Assembly (NCBI GenBank): GCA_037384885.1
Contig: JARRNO010000092.1
Location: forward strand, 1 to 16,171
Direction of reading: 5' to 3'
DNA: 16,171 nt
Origin: JARRNO01 sp037384885
Lineage (GTDB): Bacteria; Acidobacteriota; UBA4820; DSQY01
The notes below the pieces were generated by a model. That model did no database searches. It was given only the letters and a program-made list of their open reading frames with translations, and was not told the DNA's origin. A program made the translations under genes and the position numbers. The stretch's first letter is position 1. The number at the start of each line of letters is the position of its first letter. Below are positions 1 through 6,084 of this stretch, in pieces.

Positions 1-1
1 T

Positions 2-874
2 TCAACTTCGGCTCCCCTTCTTGGCTGGAATCGGAACGCCGGCGTCCCCGGCCTCCCTTTTTCCCTTTCCCTTGATCAGTTCATAAATTTCGCGTCTCGC
101 CACGCCTAGTTCGCGGGCGACCGTGCGCATAGCCTCGCGCTCGTCACACCCTTTCCCCGTGAGCGCCCGCACCTTCTCTGCGATTTCCGAAACGCCGGGG
201 CGGGACCCCGAAGATTTTTCGGGCGGGCCGAAAACGATCACGAATTCGCCCTTTTCAGGAAGATCTTCCGGCTCTGGATTGAGGTAGAAAGACTCATGAA
301 GCTTTGTGATCTCCCTGCCCACAAAGCAGTCCCGGCCCGGCAGCAGGCGCCGGGCGTCTGCCATAAAGCGCCGGATGCGGTGGGGAGCTTCGTAGAAGAC
401 GAGTGCGGCCGGGTCTTGGGCGAGGTTCGTGAGGAAGGTCCGGGATTGTCCAGGCTTCCGGGGTGGAAAACCCAGGAAAAGCATCCTGTCGGAGGGCAGG
501 CCGCTGACAGAAAGGGCGGCGACGGCTGCCGACGGGCCGGGAACGGGTACCACTGGAATTCCCCTTGACCGGCACTCGCGTATGAGCATGTAGCCGGGAT
601 CAGAAACCGCGGGAGTACCGGCATCGGTCACCAGCGCAAGCTTACGGCCGCTGGAAAGCTTTTCGAGGAACCCTTCAAGGCGACGCGACTCGTTTCCGGC
701 GAAAAATGAGGACAGCTTCACGCTGAGACCGTAATGAGAAAGCAGCCTCCCGGTCCGGCGCGTATCCTCGCAGATTACGCCGTCCACTGCCCCTAGAACC
801 TCGACGGCCCTGAAGGTCATGTCCTTCATGTTCCCGATGGGCGTCGCCACCACGTACAAGCATCCCTGGTCCAT
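2..874 (-). CDS. rsmI: 16S rRNA (cytidine1402-2'-O)-methyltransferase RsmI
   Basis: SAM-dependent methyltransferase of the tetrapyrrole-methylase fold that methylates the ribose of C1402 in the decoding centre of 16S rRNA; cytosolic. The family signatures appear in order: ATPIGN near the N-terminus, ICEDTRRTGRLL, TDAGTPAVSDPG, PVPGPSA, FYEAPHR and GREITKLHE. The C-terminus has the usual small helical region (residues about 230-275) and a basic tail. The protein is 290 aa, close to the E. coli length of 286, and the TGA stop is complete at 2-4. An upstream in-frame TTG at 889 would add five residues but has no ribosome binding site. The ATG at 874 has a weak GAGG about 6 nt upstream and puts ATPIGN where the family expects it, so I chose it. 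It lies downstream of the exported-protein gene and behind that gene's terminator, so it probably has its own promoter. Confidence 0.97.
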   Translation of the reverse strand: MDQGCLYVVATPIGNMKDMTFRAVEVLGAVDGVICEDTRRTGRLLSHYGLSVKLSSFFAGNESRRLEGFLEKLSSGRKLALVTDAGTPAVSDPGYMLIRECRSRGIPVVPVPGPSAAVAALSVSGLPSDRMLFLGFPPRKPGQSRTFLTNLAQDPAALVFYEAPHRIRRFMADARRLLPGRDCFVGREITKLHESFYLNPEPEDLPEKGEFVIVFGPPEKSSGSRPGVSEIAEKVRALTGKGCDEREAMRTVARELGVARREIYELIKGKGKREAGDAGVPIPAKKGSRS

Positions 875-920
875 ACGGCCTCGGCTCAAAAAGGGACGAA
901 GTATAGCATAAGGAGCGGTA

Positions 921-949
921 AAAGGAAAAAGGCCGGCTTGCGCCGGCCT
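921..949 (-). terminator. Rho-independent terminator of the exported-protein gene
   Basis: On the minus strand GGCCGGC (948-942), loop GCAA and GCCGGCC (937-931), with one extra T-A closing pair, form a perfect GC-rich hairpin. It is followed directly by TTTTTCCTTT (930-921). It lies 23 bp after the TAA of the 973-1575 gene and before the start of rsmI. It therefore separates these two same-strand genes into different transcripts, or attenuates read-through. On the plus strand the hairpin is followed by CTCTAT, so it is not bidirectional. Confidence 0.85.
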
Positions 950-972
950 CTATCCCAGATGCGGGCGGAAGT

Positions 973-1575
973 TTAAATCCAGGGAATCTGGAAAGGGACG
1001 ACCACCTTGGTGTCGCTCTTCGGGTCGTGATAGATAAGTTTGTAAGTTCCCTTCGCCTTTCCCATGGGATTGGGGAAATACAACAGGGCCTTCATGAGGG
1101 TCCGATTTCCGATTTCAACGTGGTCATACATGACACGCCCGTGTGAGGGATTCGGGAAGAAGGCGGCCTGGATAACTTGAGAGGCGTAATAAAAAGCGGA
1201 AGAGGCGTAATCGGGAATCATCCGGAGTCTTGAGTAGTCATTCGACATGCGGGTCGGCGTGTAGGTGTTCTTGACGGTATTGTACTCCGGCAGCTTGTGC
1301 TCCTTTCCGTCCGGATCCACAAGAATGAAGGAGCTTCGGTCCGCGTGGATGGTTTTGGGCTCATTCTGTCCGAGCCAGACAAACAGAGGAATGTACTTCT
1401 CGTTGCCTCTGTATCGTGCGACCTCAACGTCGACCACCATCTTTACGCCGGCGGACTTACCCTGGTAACCATAAGCGCTTAGTTTATTGATTTTGCCCGC
1501 CGTGTCCGCCTTGAGACTGACGAGGGTCAGGGGGAGCCCTATGGCTAGGGCCAACAGCAGCATCAGACGTTTCAT
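973..1575 (-). CDS. Exported protein of unknown function (200 aa)
   Basis: I do not recognise the family. Residues 1-23 form a classical Sec signal peptide: MKR, then a leucine-rich core, then SLKA followed by DTAG, so cleavage after Ala23 is likely. There is no cysteine at the cleavage site, so it is not a lipoprotein. The mature part (about 177 aa) alternates hydrophobic and polar residues and is rich in Tyr, Lys and Asp, for example FVWLGQNEPKTI, SFILVDPDGKEHKL and YKLIYHDPKSD. This looks like a beta-sandwich, and the last segment (KVVVPFQIPWI) could be the closing strand. It has no cysteines and no obvious catalytic motif. The start is well supported: AGGAGGTG sits about 5 nt before the ATG at 1575. 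It is monocistronic, with a terminator just after the stop. A periplasmic or surface protein is the limit of what can be inferred. Confidence 0.85.
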   Translation of the reverse strand: MKRLMLLLALAIGLPLTLVSLKADTAGKINKLSAYGYQGKSAGVKMVVDVEVARYRGNEKYIPLFVWLGQNEPKTIHADRSSFILVDPDGKEHKLPEYNTVKNTYTPTRMSNDYSRLRMIPDYASSAFYYASQVIQAAFFPNPSHGRVMYDHVEIGNRTLMKALLYFPNPMGKAKGTYKLIYHDPKSDTKVVVPFQIPWI

Positions 1576-1617
1576 GTTTCACCTCCTGGTCATTCCACCG
1601 CAGAACGACCTGCAAAG

Positions 1618-1640
1618 GGCGCCGTGGGGCGCCTCCCACG
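1618..1640 (-). repeat. Two mutually exclusive hairpins in the leader of the exported-protein gene
   Basis: CGTGGG (1623-1628) pairs with CCCACG (1635-1640). The overlapping GGCGCC (1618-1623) pairs with GGCGCC (1628-1633) across a 4-nt loop. The two stems share bases and cannot form together. They lie about 35 nt upstream of the AGGAGGTG ribosome binding site of the minus-strand gene. The pairing is visible directly; any regulatory role is inference. Confidence 0.35.
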
Positions 1641-1720
1641 TTACGGCCACTGCTTCTTCCCTGTAGGCCGCTTCGTGCAGCCGAACCGCGGCAGGGCGTT
1701 ATCACCCTGTCCCGAAAACA

Positions 1721-1750
1721 AATATAATGCATTGCCGAGAGAAGTGGGAA
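1721..1750 (-). promoter_or_regulatory. Candidate promoter of the exported-protein gene
   Basis: On the minus strand TTCCCA (1750-1745; 4 of 6 to consensus) is followed after 18 bp by TATATT (1726-1721; 5 of 6). The start site would fall near 1714 and give a leader of about 140 nt. The same bases read TTATCA (1699-1704), 18 bp, TATAAT (1723-1728) on the plus strand, so the element could also fire rightward. The call rests on sequence match only. Confidence 0.35.
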
Positions 1751-2000
1751 CAGGCAGGTCCGCGCCGCGAGGTACGTCTTCCGGCACCGCTTCTCCGGGA
1801 CCGGCTCCTTTTCTGCGGCAGATTGGGACCGCCCCCGGGTTCGGGAAATGAAAAACAAGGGAACCCCGTCCGGGGGTTTCGCGAAACCGTAACACAATTA
1901 AGGCCGTTTGAGCGGCCGCACGGATTGCCCCAACTTCGAAAAGCACTATGGCGCCGACGCGTTTTGAACCGGGTCCTGTGGAAAACAAAAACGAAAGCCG

Positions 2001-2029
2001 TTTTCTTTTCCTTGGCGCTGCCGTATAAT
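2001..2029 (+). promoter_or_regulatory. Candidate promoter of the MerR-type regulator gene
   Basis: A perfect TATAAT lies at 2024-2029, about 65 bp before the start codon. The best -35 at 17 bp (TTTTCT, 2001-2006) is poor, which would fit a promoter that needs an activator. The spacer is not the stretched 19-20 bp seen at promoters controlled by MerR or ZntR, and I see no clear dyad in it, so autoregulation is not shown. A second A/T-rich -10-like element, TATAAG, lies at 2044-2049. Confidence 0.45.
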
Positions 2030-2094
2030 AGACCTGAAGTATGTATAAGCACTATTTCCACAAGAGTTCGGGGATAATGTGAAGTGAGGTTGCC

Positions 2095-2505
2095 ATGGAT
2101 GACAAAGACAATAAGCGCTCCAGATCAATGACAATAGGTCTAGTTAGCAAGACTCTGGGGCTGCCGGTCAGCACCATACGTTTTTACGAAAGGGAATTTT
2201 CCACATACCTTCAGGTGGAAAAAACCCCGGGAGGCCACCGGCGCTTCTCCTCCGAAGACGTGGAGAAACTAAAGTACATCCATGACCGGATTCACGTCCA
2301 GGGAAAGACCATACGGGAGGTCAAGAACACTTTACTTTCCGATAAAGATCCGGTGTTGCTCAGGCGCGACCTGGACCTTCTTCTCGAAGTATTTGAGACA
2401 TTGGTGCAGCAAAACAGGAAACTGGAACGGGCACTGACACACCTCTCCGAACGCCTGCTCGCGCTGGAGGAGCGTGCGGAAAAGAAGCGATTCAAGCTTT
2501 TTTAG
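2095..2505 (+). CDS. MerR-family transcriptional regulator (136 aa)
   Basis: DNA-binding regulator with an N-terminal winged helix-turn-helix of the MerR type. Residues 13-32 (TIGLVSKTLGLPVSTIRFYE) are the HTH, REF follows at 33-35, and the wing TPGGHRRFS lies at 44-52. A second helical pair (DVEKLKYIHDRIHVQGKTIREV) completes the DNA-binding domain. Residues about 88-131 are a long, charged, leucine-rich helix likely to form the antiparallel dimer coiled coil. There is no cysteine and no large effector domain, so this is not a metal sensor of the MerR/CueR kind. The YEREF and G-x-TIRxV pattern resembles the short effectorless MerR group often found near ihfA in proteobacteria. ATG 2095 has GAGGT 4 nt upstream. 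The final 14 bp overlap the 3' end of the GTPase gene on the other strand. The target is unknown. Confidence 0.9.
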   Translation: MDDKDNKRSRSMTIGLVSKTLGLPVSTIRFYEREFSTYLQVEKTPGGHRRFSSEDVEKLKYIHDRIHVQGKTIREVKNTLLSDKDPVLLRRDLDLLLEVFETLVQQNRKLERALTHLSERLLALEERAEKKRFKLF

Positions 2506-3637
2506 GTTTCAGGTAAAGCTTCAGCACCTGGCCGCTTCCGGAAGCAGCCAGCTCAGATCCCTTGACGGTCAGCGTTTCCGGGATTTCTCGGATAGCGCCG
2601 TCTTCCTCGAGGACGATATGAATTTTGAGTTCGCGGATTCTCTTGAAGTCTGCGGCCTCCACCGGCACTTCCAGGGTCAGAATTTGTTCTGAATTTTCCC
2701 GGCCCTTTTTCTCCAGGTCCGCCAGTGCAGGAGTAAGATCCTTCATCTTGGGTTGGGAGGGCGCAGTCAAGGGACCGAGAAGGCTGTTTCGGATGCGGTC
2801 CAGTTCCTTTGCGACGTCCGTCAGAGCAGTCACCGTCTTCATTTTCGGCCGCATTTGAGCCAACTCCTCGTCCGAAGATTTCGTCCTTCGAGTGGCGAAC
2901 TCGACACTCACGGCTTCTTCAGAGTTCCGGGCCGTGCGGGGTTGCGGTAATGGAGGCGGGGCGGTGGCAGCAGAGGGTTTGGCGTCGGGAGGCTTCTCCT
3001 TTGACAATGGAGGAAGATCCATGACGTGGACCTTGGGCGCCGCCGGCTGTTTCAGTTTATGCCGCACCGAGCGCAGGGTCAGCCTTGAAATGGCCTTCAG
3101 TGTGTCAAAAACCCCTTTCCCTTGTATGGCGACTGCTTCAAAATACGACCAGTTGTATGTGTTGAGAGCTTTCTGAAGTGTTTCAACCGATGCGATGTTG
3201 GACAGGTCCCGTTTGTTGAATTGAAAGACCAGCGGAATGTCGCGGATTGTAAGATCCATGCTCTTCAGGTTTTCCTCAAGATCCCTCAGGCTCTCGACGT
3301 TCGCATCCACCATAGGTTTCTGGCTGTCGGCGACAAAAACGATGCCGTCCAGGCCTTTGAGCACCATCCGGCGGGTTTCTCCGTAGAAAACCTGGCCGGG
3401 TACGGTGTAGAGTTGAAACCGCGTTCTAAAGCCTTCGATAATCCCGACCTCAAGCGGAAGCAGGTCGAAGAAGAGGGTCCGATCGGACTCCGTTTCCAGC
3501 GAAACCATTTCTCCGCGGGACTTGGGGGAGGTCTTGTTGTAGATGTACTGCAGGTTGGTGGTCTTCCCACAGAGGCCGGGTCCGTAATAGACCACCTTGG
3601 CGGCCATCTGCATTGTTGCGTAATTAAAAAAAGCCAT
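2492..3637 (-). CDS. Long-form MglA-type Ras-like GTPase (381 aa)
   Basis: Small GTPase of the MglA family, whose known members set cell polarity and motility. Residues 1-190 are the GTPase domain: P-loop GPGLCGKTT (19-27), Arg53 in SDRTLFF, TVPGQ (78-82, the family's altered DxxG with Gln82), and NKRDL (141-145). Arg53 and Gln82 match the catalytic residues of Myxococcus MglA in identity and numbering, so GTP hydrolysis is expected. Canonical MglA is about 195 aa. Here a Pro/Ala/Lys-rich linker (about 196-290), a short helical stretch and a C-terminal module of about 65 residues follow, the last probably beta-rich (LEVPVEAADF to LKLYLKPKK). The start has GAGGAG 6 nt upstream. It is the last gene of the operon from ileS, 40 bp after the DUF2520 gene. 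No MglB-like roadblock partner is visible here. The fold is certain; the biological role is inferred. Confidence 0.93.
   Translation of the reverse strand: MAFFNYATMQMAAKVVYYGPGLCGKTTNLQYIYNKTSPKSRGEMVSLETESDRTLFFDLLPLEVGIIEGFRTRFQLYTVPGQVFYGETRRMVLKGLDGIVFVADSQKPMVDANVESLRDLEENLKSMDLTIRDIPLVFQFNKRDLSNIASVETLQKALNTYNWSYFEAVAIQGKGVFDTLKAISRLTLRSVRHKLKQPAAPKVHVMDLPPLSKEKPPDAKPSAATAPPPLPQPRTARNSEEAVSVEFATRRTKSSDEELAQMRPKMKTVTALTDVAKELDRIRNSLLGPLTAPSQPKMKDLTPALADLEKKGRENSEQILTLEVPVEAADFKRIRELKIHIVLEEDGAIREIPETLTVKGSELAASGSGQVLKLYLKPKKA
2528..2551. repeat. Inverted repeat just past the converging stop codons
   Basis: CTGGC (2528-2532) and GCTTC (2534-2538) mirror GAAGC (2541-2545) and GCCAG (2547-2551), with a single mismatched pair and a minimal loop. 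It lies 23 bp beyond the MerR stop and inside the last codons of the MglA gene. It could slow or end rightward transcription, but no T-run follows on the plus strand. A weaker dyad, AAGCTTT (2494-2500) with AAAGCTT (2515-2521), sits across the stops themselves. Function is unproven. Confidence 0.35.
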
Positions 3638-3677
3638 TCATTGCTCCTCGCCTTTCGGCGAAAGTCATATCGTGCCA

Positions 3678-4535
3678 CTAAGAAAGGAGCTTTTCAAGTT
3701 CAGCGTAAACCGCCCTTCTCCCGGAGTGGCGCCGGCGTGCCATTTCCAAAGCGCCCCTCGATAACGACTTGTAGCGGTCGACCAATCCGGGGTGCCCGGA
3801 AAGCGCATCGAGATGCGCCCGGACCGTCTCAACGTCGCCGCGTTCGACGGGCCCCGTCAGGGCCTGGAGGGGTCCCAAGTCGAAAACGTCGGCCACGGAA
3901 GATTCCGCCAGGGCGCGAAAGGCTTGGAAGGCCTCCGCTTCTGTTCCGGCCGCGGCCAGCATGGCGCGGCTGTCTTCGAGAAGCGCGGCAAGATGATTGG
4001 ACGCCGCCACGGCGGCTGCATGATAAAGGACTTTCCCTGCGGCCGGCAAGATGAACCCCTTCCCTGAGATGTCGTCCGCCATGGCTCGAAGGATCTCCAA
4101 GGCGCGGGGATCTCCCTCCAGGGCGAACCAGGCTTTCTTCAGCCTGCGCGCCCCTGCAAGGGGGGCCGGTATGGCCATGAGAGGGTGGAGCGAACCCGTC
4201 CAGCCGCCCGCCTCCTGGATCCGTTGCAGCACATTCGAGCTCGCCGAGCCGCTCATGTGGAACACCACCCGGCCCCCGAGATGACCATCGCCGGCCGCGA
4301 GGGCGGCATCCACTTTCGGCAGAGCGCTCTCTGCGACCCCAAGCATGAGAGGTGCCCCCGCGGGAAGGTGTTCGGGAAACCCGACCATCCCGCATTTTAA
4401 GATTGAAGCTCCCTTGCGGGCCGAGGCCCTGGACCGGGAAGCGCATCCACATAGTGTCCACCCGGCCTCTTTCAGGGCGAGCGCCGTTGCGAGCCCGGCC
4501 CGGCCGCATCCGTAGAGTACAAATTCCCTATTCAT
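3678..4535 (-). CDS. Rossmann-like / DUF2520 domain protein (putative NAD(P)-dependent oxidoreductase)
   Basis: A 285-aa protein of the two-domain family annotated as Rossmann-like plus DUF2520, related in fold to 6-phosphogluconate dehydrogenase-like and ketopantoate reductase-like enzymes. The N-terminus has a dinucleotide-binding glycine motif, GCGRAG (9-14). The middle has FHMSGSAS (92-99) and SLHPLMAI (115-122). The C-terminal helical domain has KVLYHAAAVAASNHL (168-182), where the Lys and His may be catalytic by analogy, and ALTGPVERGD (225-234). No substrate has been established for the family. The start overlaps the rluD-like stop by 8 bp (ATGAATAG), so it is translationally coupled to that gene. 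The length is normal and nothing is missing. A cytosolic dehydrogenase is the likeliest role, but the reaction cannot be named. Confidence 0.88.
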   Translation of the reverse strand: MNREFVLYGCGRAGLATALALKEAGWTLCGCASRSRASARKGASILKCGMVGFPEHLPAGAPLMLGVAESALPKVDAALAAGDGHLGGRVVFHMSGSASSNVLQRIQEAGGWTGSLHPLMAIPAPLAGARRLKKAWFALEGDPRALEILRAMADDISGKGFILPAAGKVLYHAAAVAASNHLAALLEDSRAMLAAAGTEAEAFQAFRALAESSVADVFDLGPLQALTGPVERGDVETVRAHLDALSGHPGLVDRYKSLSRGALEMARRRHSGRRAVYAELEKLLS

Positions 4536-5484
4536 AGCCCCGGAACTCCTCCAGCAGGTCAGAAAAGACGGAAGGGACGGGAGACGTGACCGTCACCCGC
4601 CCGCCGGTCTGGGTCTGGAATACCAGTTGGTGCGCGTGAAGGAGGAAGCGTCCAAGGGATTCCAGCTTGCGGCGCAGCGGCCCGGGTCTGAGCCCATGTT
4701 CCCGGCGGCCCCCATAAAGGACGTCCCCCACGACCGGATGATGCAGATGTGCGGCATGGACGCGGATCTGGTGGGTCCGGCCGCTGTGGGGAACCGCCCG
4801 GACCAATGTGGCCTGGGGAAGACGTTCTTCCACGGTGAAGCGGGTAAGGGAGGGGCGCCCGCCGGGAGTTACCTTCATCCGCTTCCGGTTGGCGGGATCC
4901 CGCCCGATGGGACCATCCACGGTGGAGTCCGCCTGGTCAAGCGCACCCCACAGGAGGGCCTTGTAGACCTTCTGAACGCTCCGCTCCTTGAATTGCTTCG
5001 AAAGGAAGGCCTGCGCAGCGTTGTTTTTGGCAACCAGAACGATGCCGGATGTTTCCTTGTCCAGCCGGTGAACGATCCCGGGCCGCCCGGCTTGAAAGCC
5101 GTCCGAGAGCGGAATGTCCAGGCCGAGCAGCGCGTTCACGAGCGTTCCTTCCCAATGCCCCGCCGCAGGATGTGTGACCATGCCGGCAGGCTTGTCCACC
5201 GCGAGGCAGTCTTCGTCTTCATAAAGGACATCCAGGGGAATCCGGTCCGCTATAGGCTTTCCGGAGGGGGCCGCAGGAAGCTCGATTTCCACTAGCTGTC
5301 CTTCTGAAGCGGACTCTGAAGGTTTCGGCCGGCGCCCATTCACCCTTACGCGGCCGTCATCCATGAGCCGGCGGAGGGCGGACCGCGTGATGCCCCTGTC
5401 CTCCAGAAGATGGGCAAGAGCGGCGTCCAGCCGCCCCCCTCCCTCGAGAACCACAATTCTGATTTTCTCGTCGGTCAGTCCCAT
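4528..5484 (-). CDS. rluD: RluA/RluD-family 23S rRNA pseudouridine synthase
   Basis: Converts uridines of large-subunit rRNA to pseudouridine; the RluD members act on helix 69. Residues about 16-70 are an S4 RNA-binding domain (GGRLDAALAHLLEDRGITRS to RVRVNGR). The catalytic domain holds VDKPAGMVTHP, then GIVHRLDKETSG with the catalytic aspartate at about residue 142, and HSGRTHQIRVH. These are typical of the RluA family. A GTG at 5523 would lengthen the protein by 13 residues but has no ribosome binding site. The ATG at 5484 has GGGAG 8 nt upstream and begins close to the S4 domain as in E. coli RluD, so I chose it (318 aa). It lies about 90 bp after lspA and overlaps the DUF2520 gene by 8 bp. 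The family is certain; RluD specificity over RluA or RluC is inferred from the S4 domain and the lspA neighbour. Confidence 0.93.
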   Translation of the reverse strand: MGLTDEKIRIVVLEGGGRLDAALAHLLEDRGITRSALRRLMDDGRVRVNGRRPKPSESASEGQLVEIELPAAPSGKPIADRIPLDVLYEDEDCLAVDKPAGMVTHPAAGHWEGTLVNALLGLDIPLSDGFQAGRPGIVHRLDKETSGIVLVAKNNAAQAFLSKQFKERSVQKVYKALLWGALDQADSTVDGPIGRDPANRKRMKVTPGGRPSLTRFTVEERLPQATLVRAVPHSGRTHQIRVHAAHLHHPVVGDVLYGGRREHGLRPGPLRRKLESLGRFLLHAHQLVFQTQTGGRVTVTSPVPSVFSDLLEEFRGYE

Positions 5485-5556
5485 TTGTTCGACTCCCGCT
5501 CGTTTGCGCGGCGTAGTGGACACGGCCAGTTACTATTGTAAAGCAAGATGAGATGC

Positions 5557-5572
5557 GGCGGAGACTTCCGCC
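5557..5572 (-). other. Hairpin between lspA and the pseudouridine synthase gene
   Basis: GGCGGA (5557-5562) and TCCGCC (5567-5572) form a perfect 6-bp stem with a 4-nt loop, starting 4 bp after the lspA TGA and adjoining a second in-frame stop, TAG. On the minus strand it is followed by GCATCTCATCTTGCTTT, which is not a clean U-tract. It is more likely a 3'-end stabiliser or weak attenuator than a terminator. A TACAAT -10-like element (5540-5535) follows but has no acceptable -35. Confidence 0.35.
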
Positions 5573-5575
5573 CTA

Positions 5576-6079
5576 TCAACGCCGGGGAGTTTTCTCCGGC
5601 CCAGCCGCCTCAGCCGGCCGCTCGGGACGCATGGTGCGGTAAAGCAGAATAAGAATGCTGACCGAAAGGAAGGCGTCGGCAATGTTGAATGCCGGCCAGC
5701 CTGGGCCGCCGGGAATGTGGAAGTAAAGAAAATCCACCACGTGCCCCAGCCGGAGCCGGTCCAGGATATTTCCCGCGGCGCCCCCCAGAATGAAGCAGAT
5801 GAGAACCAGGTCAAAGCGGCTTCGAGCCTTGAGGAAGAGGTAGATCAAGAATCCCACACCGACAGCGGGCAGAAGGTAAAAAAGAGCGAGGGAGACGGGC
5901 CGGGCGACGTGTTGGAAAAACCCCCATAATCCCCCCGTATTTTCCCAGTAGACGATGGAAAACCAGGACGCCACCCTGTGCACCTGGCCGGGATGCATCC
6001 CCTCTTGTATCAAGCCCTTTGTGAGCTGATCGGCTGCGAAGACCAGAACGCTCAGAAACAGGTAGGTCCAGCGCCGCAT
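5576..6079 (-). CDS. lspA: Lipoprotein signal peptidase (signal peptidase II)
   Basis: Inner-membrane aspartic protease that removes the signal peptide from diacylglyceryl-modified prolipoproteins. Four membrane segments are visible, at about residues 5-21, 62-83, 89-103 and 133-149. Conserved blocks are GGAAGNILDR (99-108), GHVVDF (112-117) and FNIAD (131-135). Asp116 and Asp135 are the catalytic pair, with the same 19-residue spacing as D124/D143 of the Pseudomonas enzyme, and Asn104 and Arg108 match its N112/R116. The ENTGGLWGF block (46-54) replaces the commoner NxGAAF form, a tolerable variant. A GTG at 6124 would overlap ileS by 40 bp and add an Arg-rich tail. ATG 6079, 5 nt after the ileS TGA, suits translational coupling and places the first helix correctly, giving 167 aa. 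ileS-lspA is a widely conserved pair. Confidence 0.96.
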   Translation of the reverse strand: MRRWTYLFLSVLVFAADQLTKGLIQEGMHPGQVHRVASWFSIVYWENTGGLWGFFQHVARPVSLALFYLLPAVGVGFLIYLFLKARSRFDLVLICFILGGAAGNILDRLRLGHVVDFLYFHIPGGPGWPAFNIADAFLSVSILILLYRTMRPERPAEAAGPEKTPRR

Positions 6080-6084
6080 GTCCT

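Larger units (their letters stand above)
1576..2094. other. Gene-free intergenic region between divergent genes
   Basis: 519 bases separate the exported-protein gene (leftward) from the MerR gene (rightward). The open frames here (up to about 119 codons on either strand) lack family-like composition and good ribosome binding sites, and I do not believe any of them. Visible structure includes overlapping hairpins at 1618-1640, a dyad CAGGG-N8-CCCTG at 1692-1709, and a TATAAT element at 1723-1728 that also reads TATATT on the other strand. There is also a hairpin AACCCC-N5-GGGGTT at 1862-1878, a 12-bp palindrome GTTTCGCGAAAC at 1876-1887, and GGCCG-N6-CGGCC at 1902-1917. The length and structure would allow long leaders or a small RNA, but no known RNA family was recognised. 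Confidence 0.5.

Noticed and set aside
1727..2077. 116-codon open frame on the plus strand in the long intergenic region
   Set aside because: No good ribosome binding site, and a cysteine- and arginine-heavy composition typical of chance frames. It competes with equally long minus-strand frames over the same bases.
3122..4054. 310-codon open frame on the plus strand opposite the MglA and DUF2520 genes
   Set aside because: It spans two real genes and the gap between them, and its C-terminal part is Arg/Pro-rich and unstructured.
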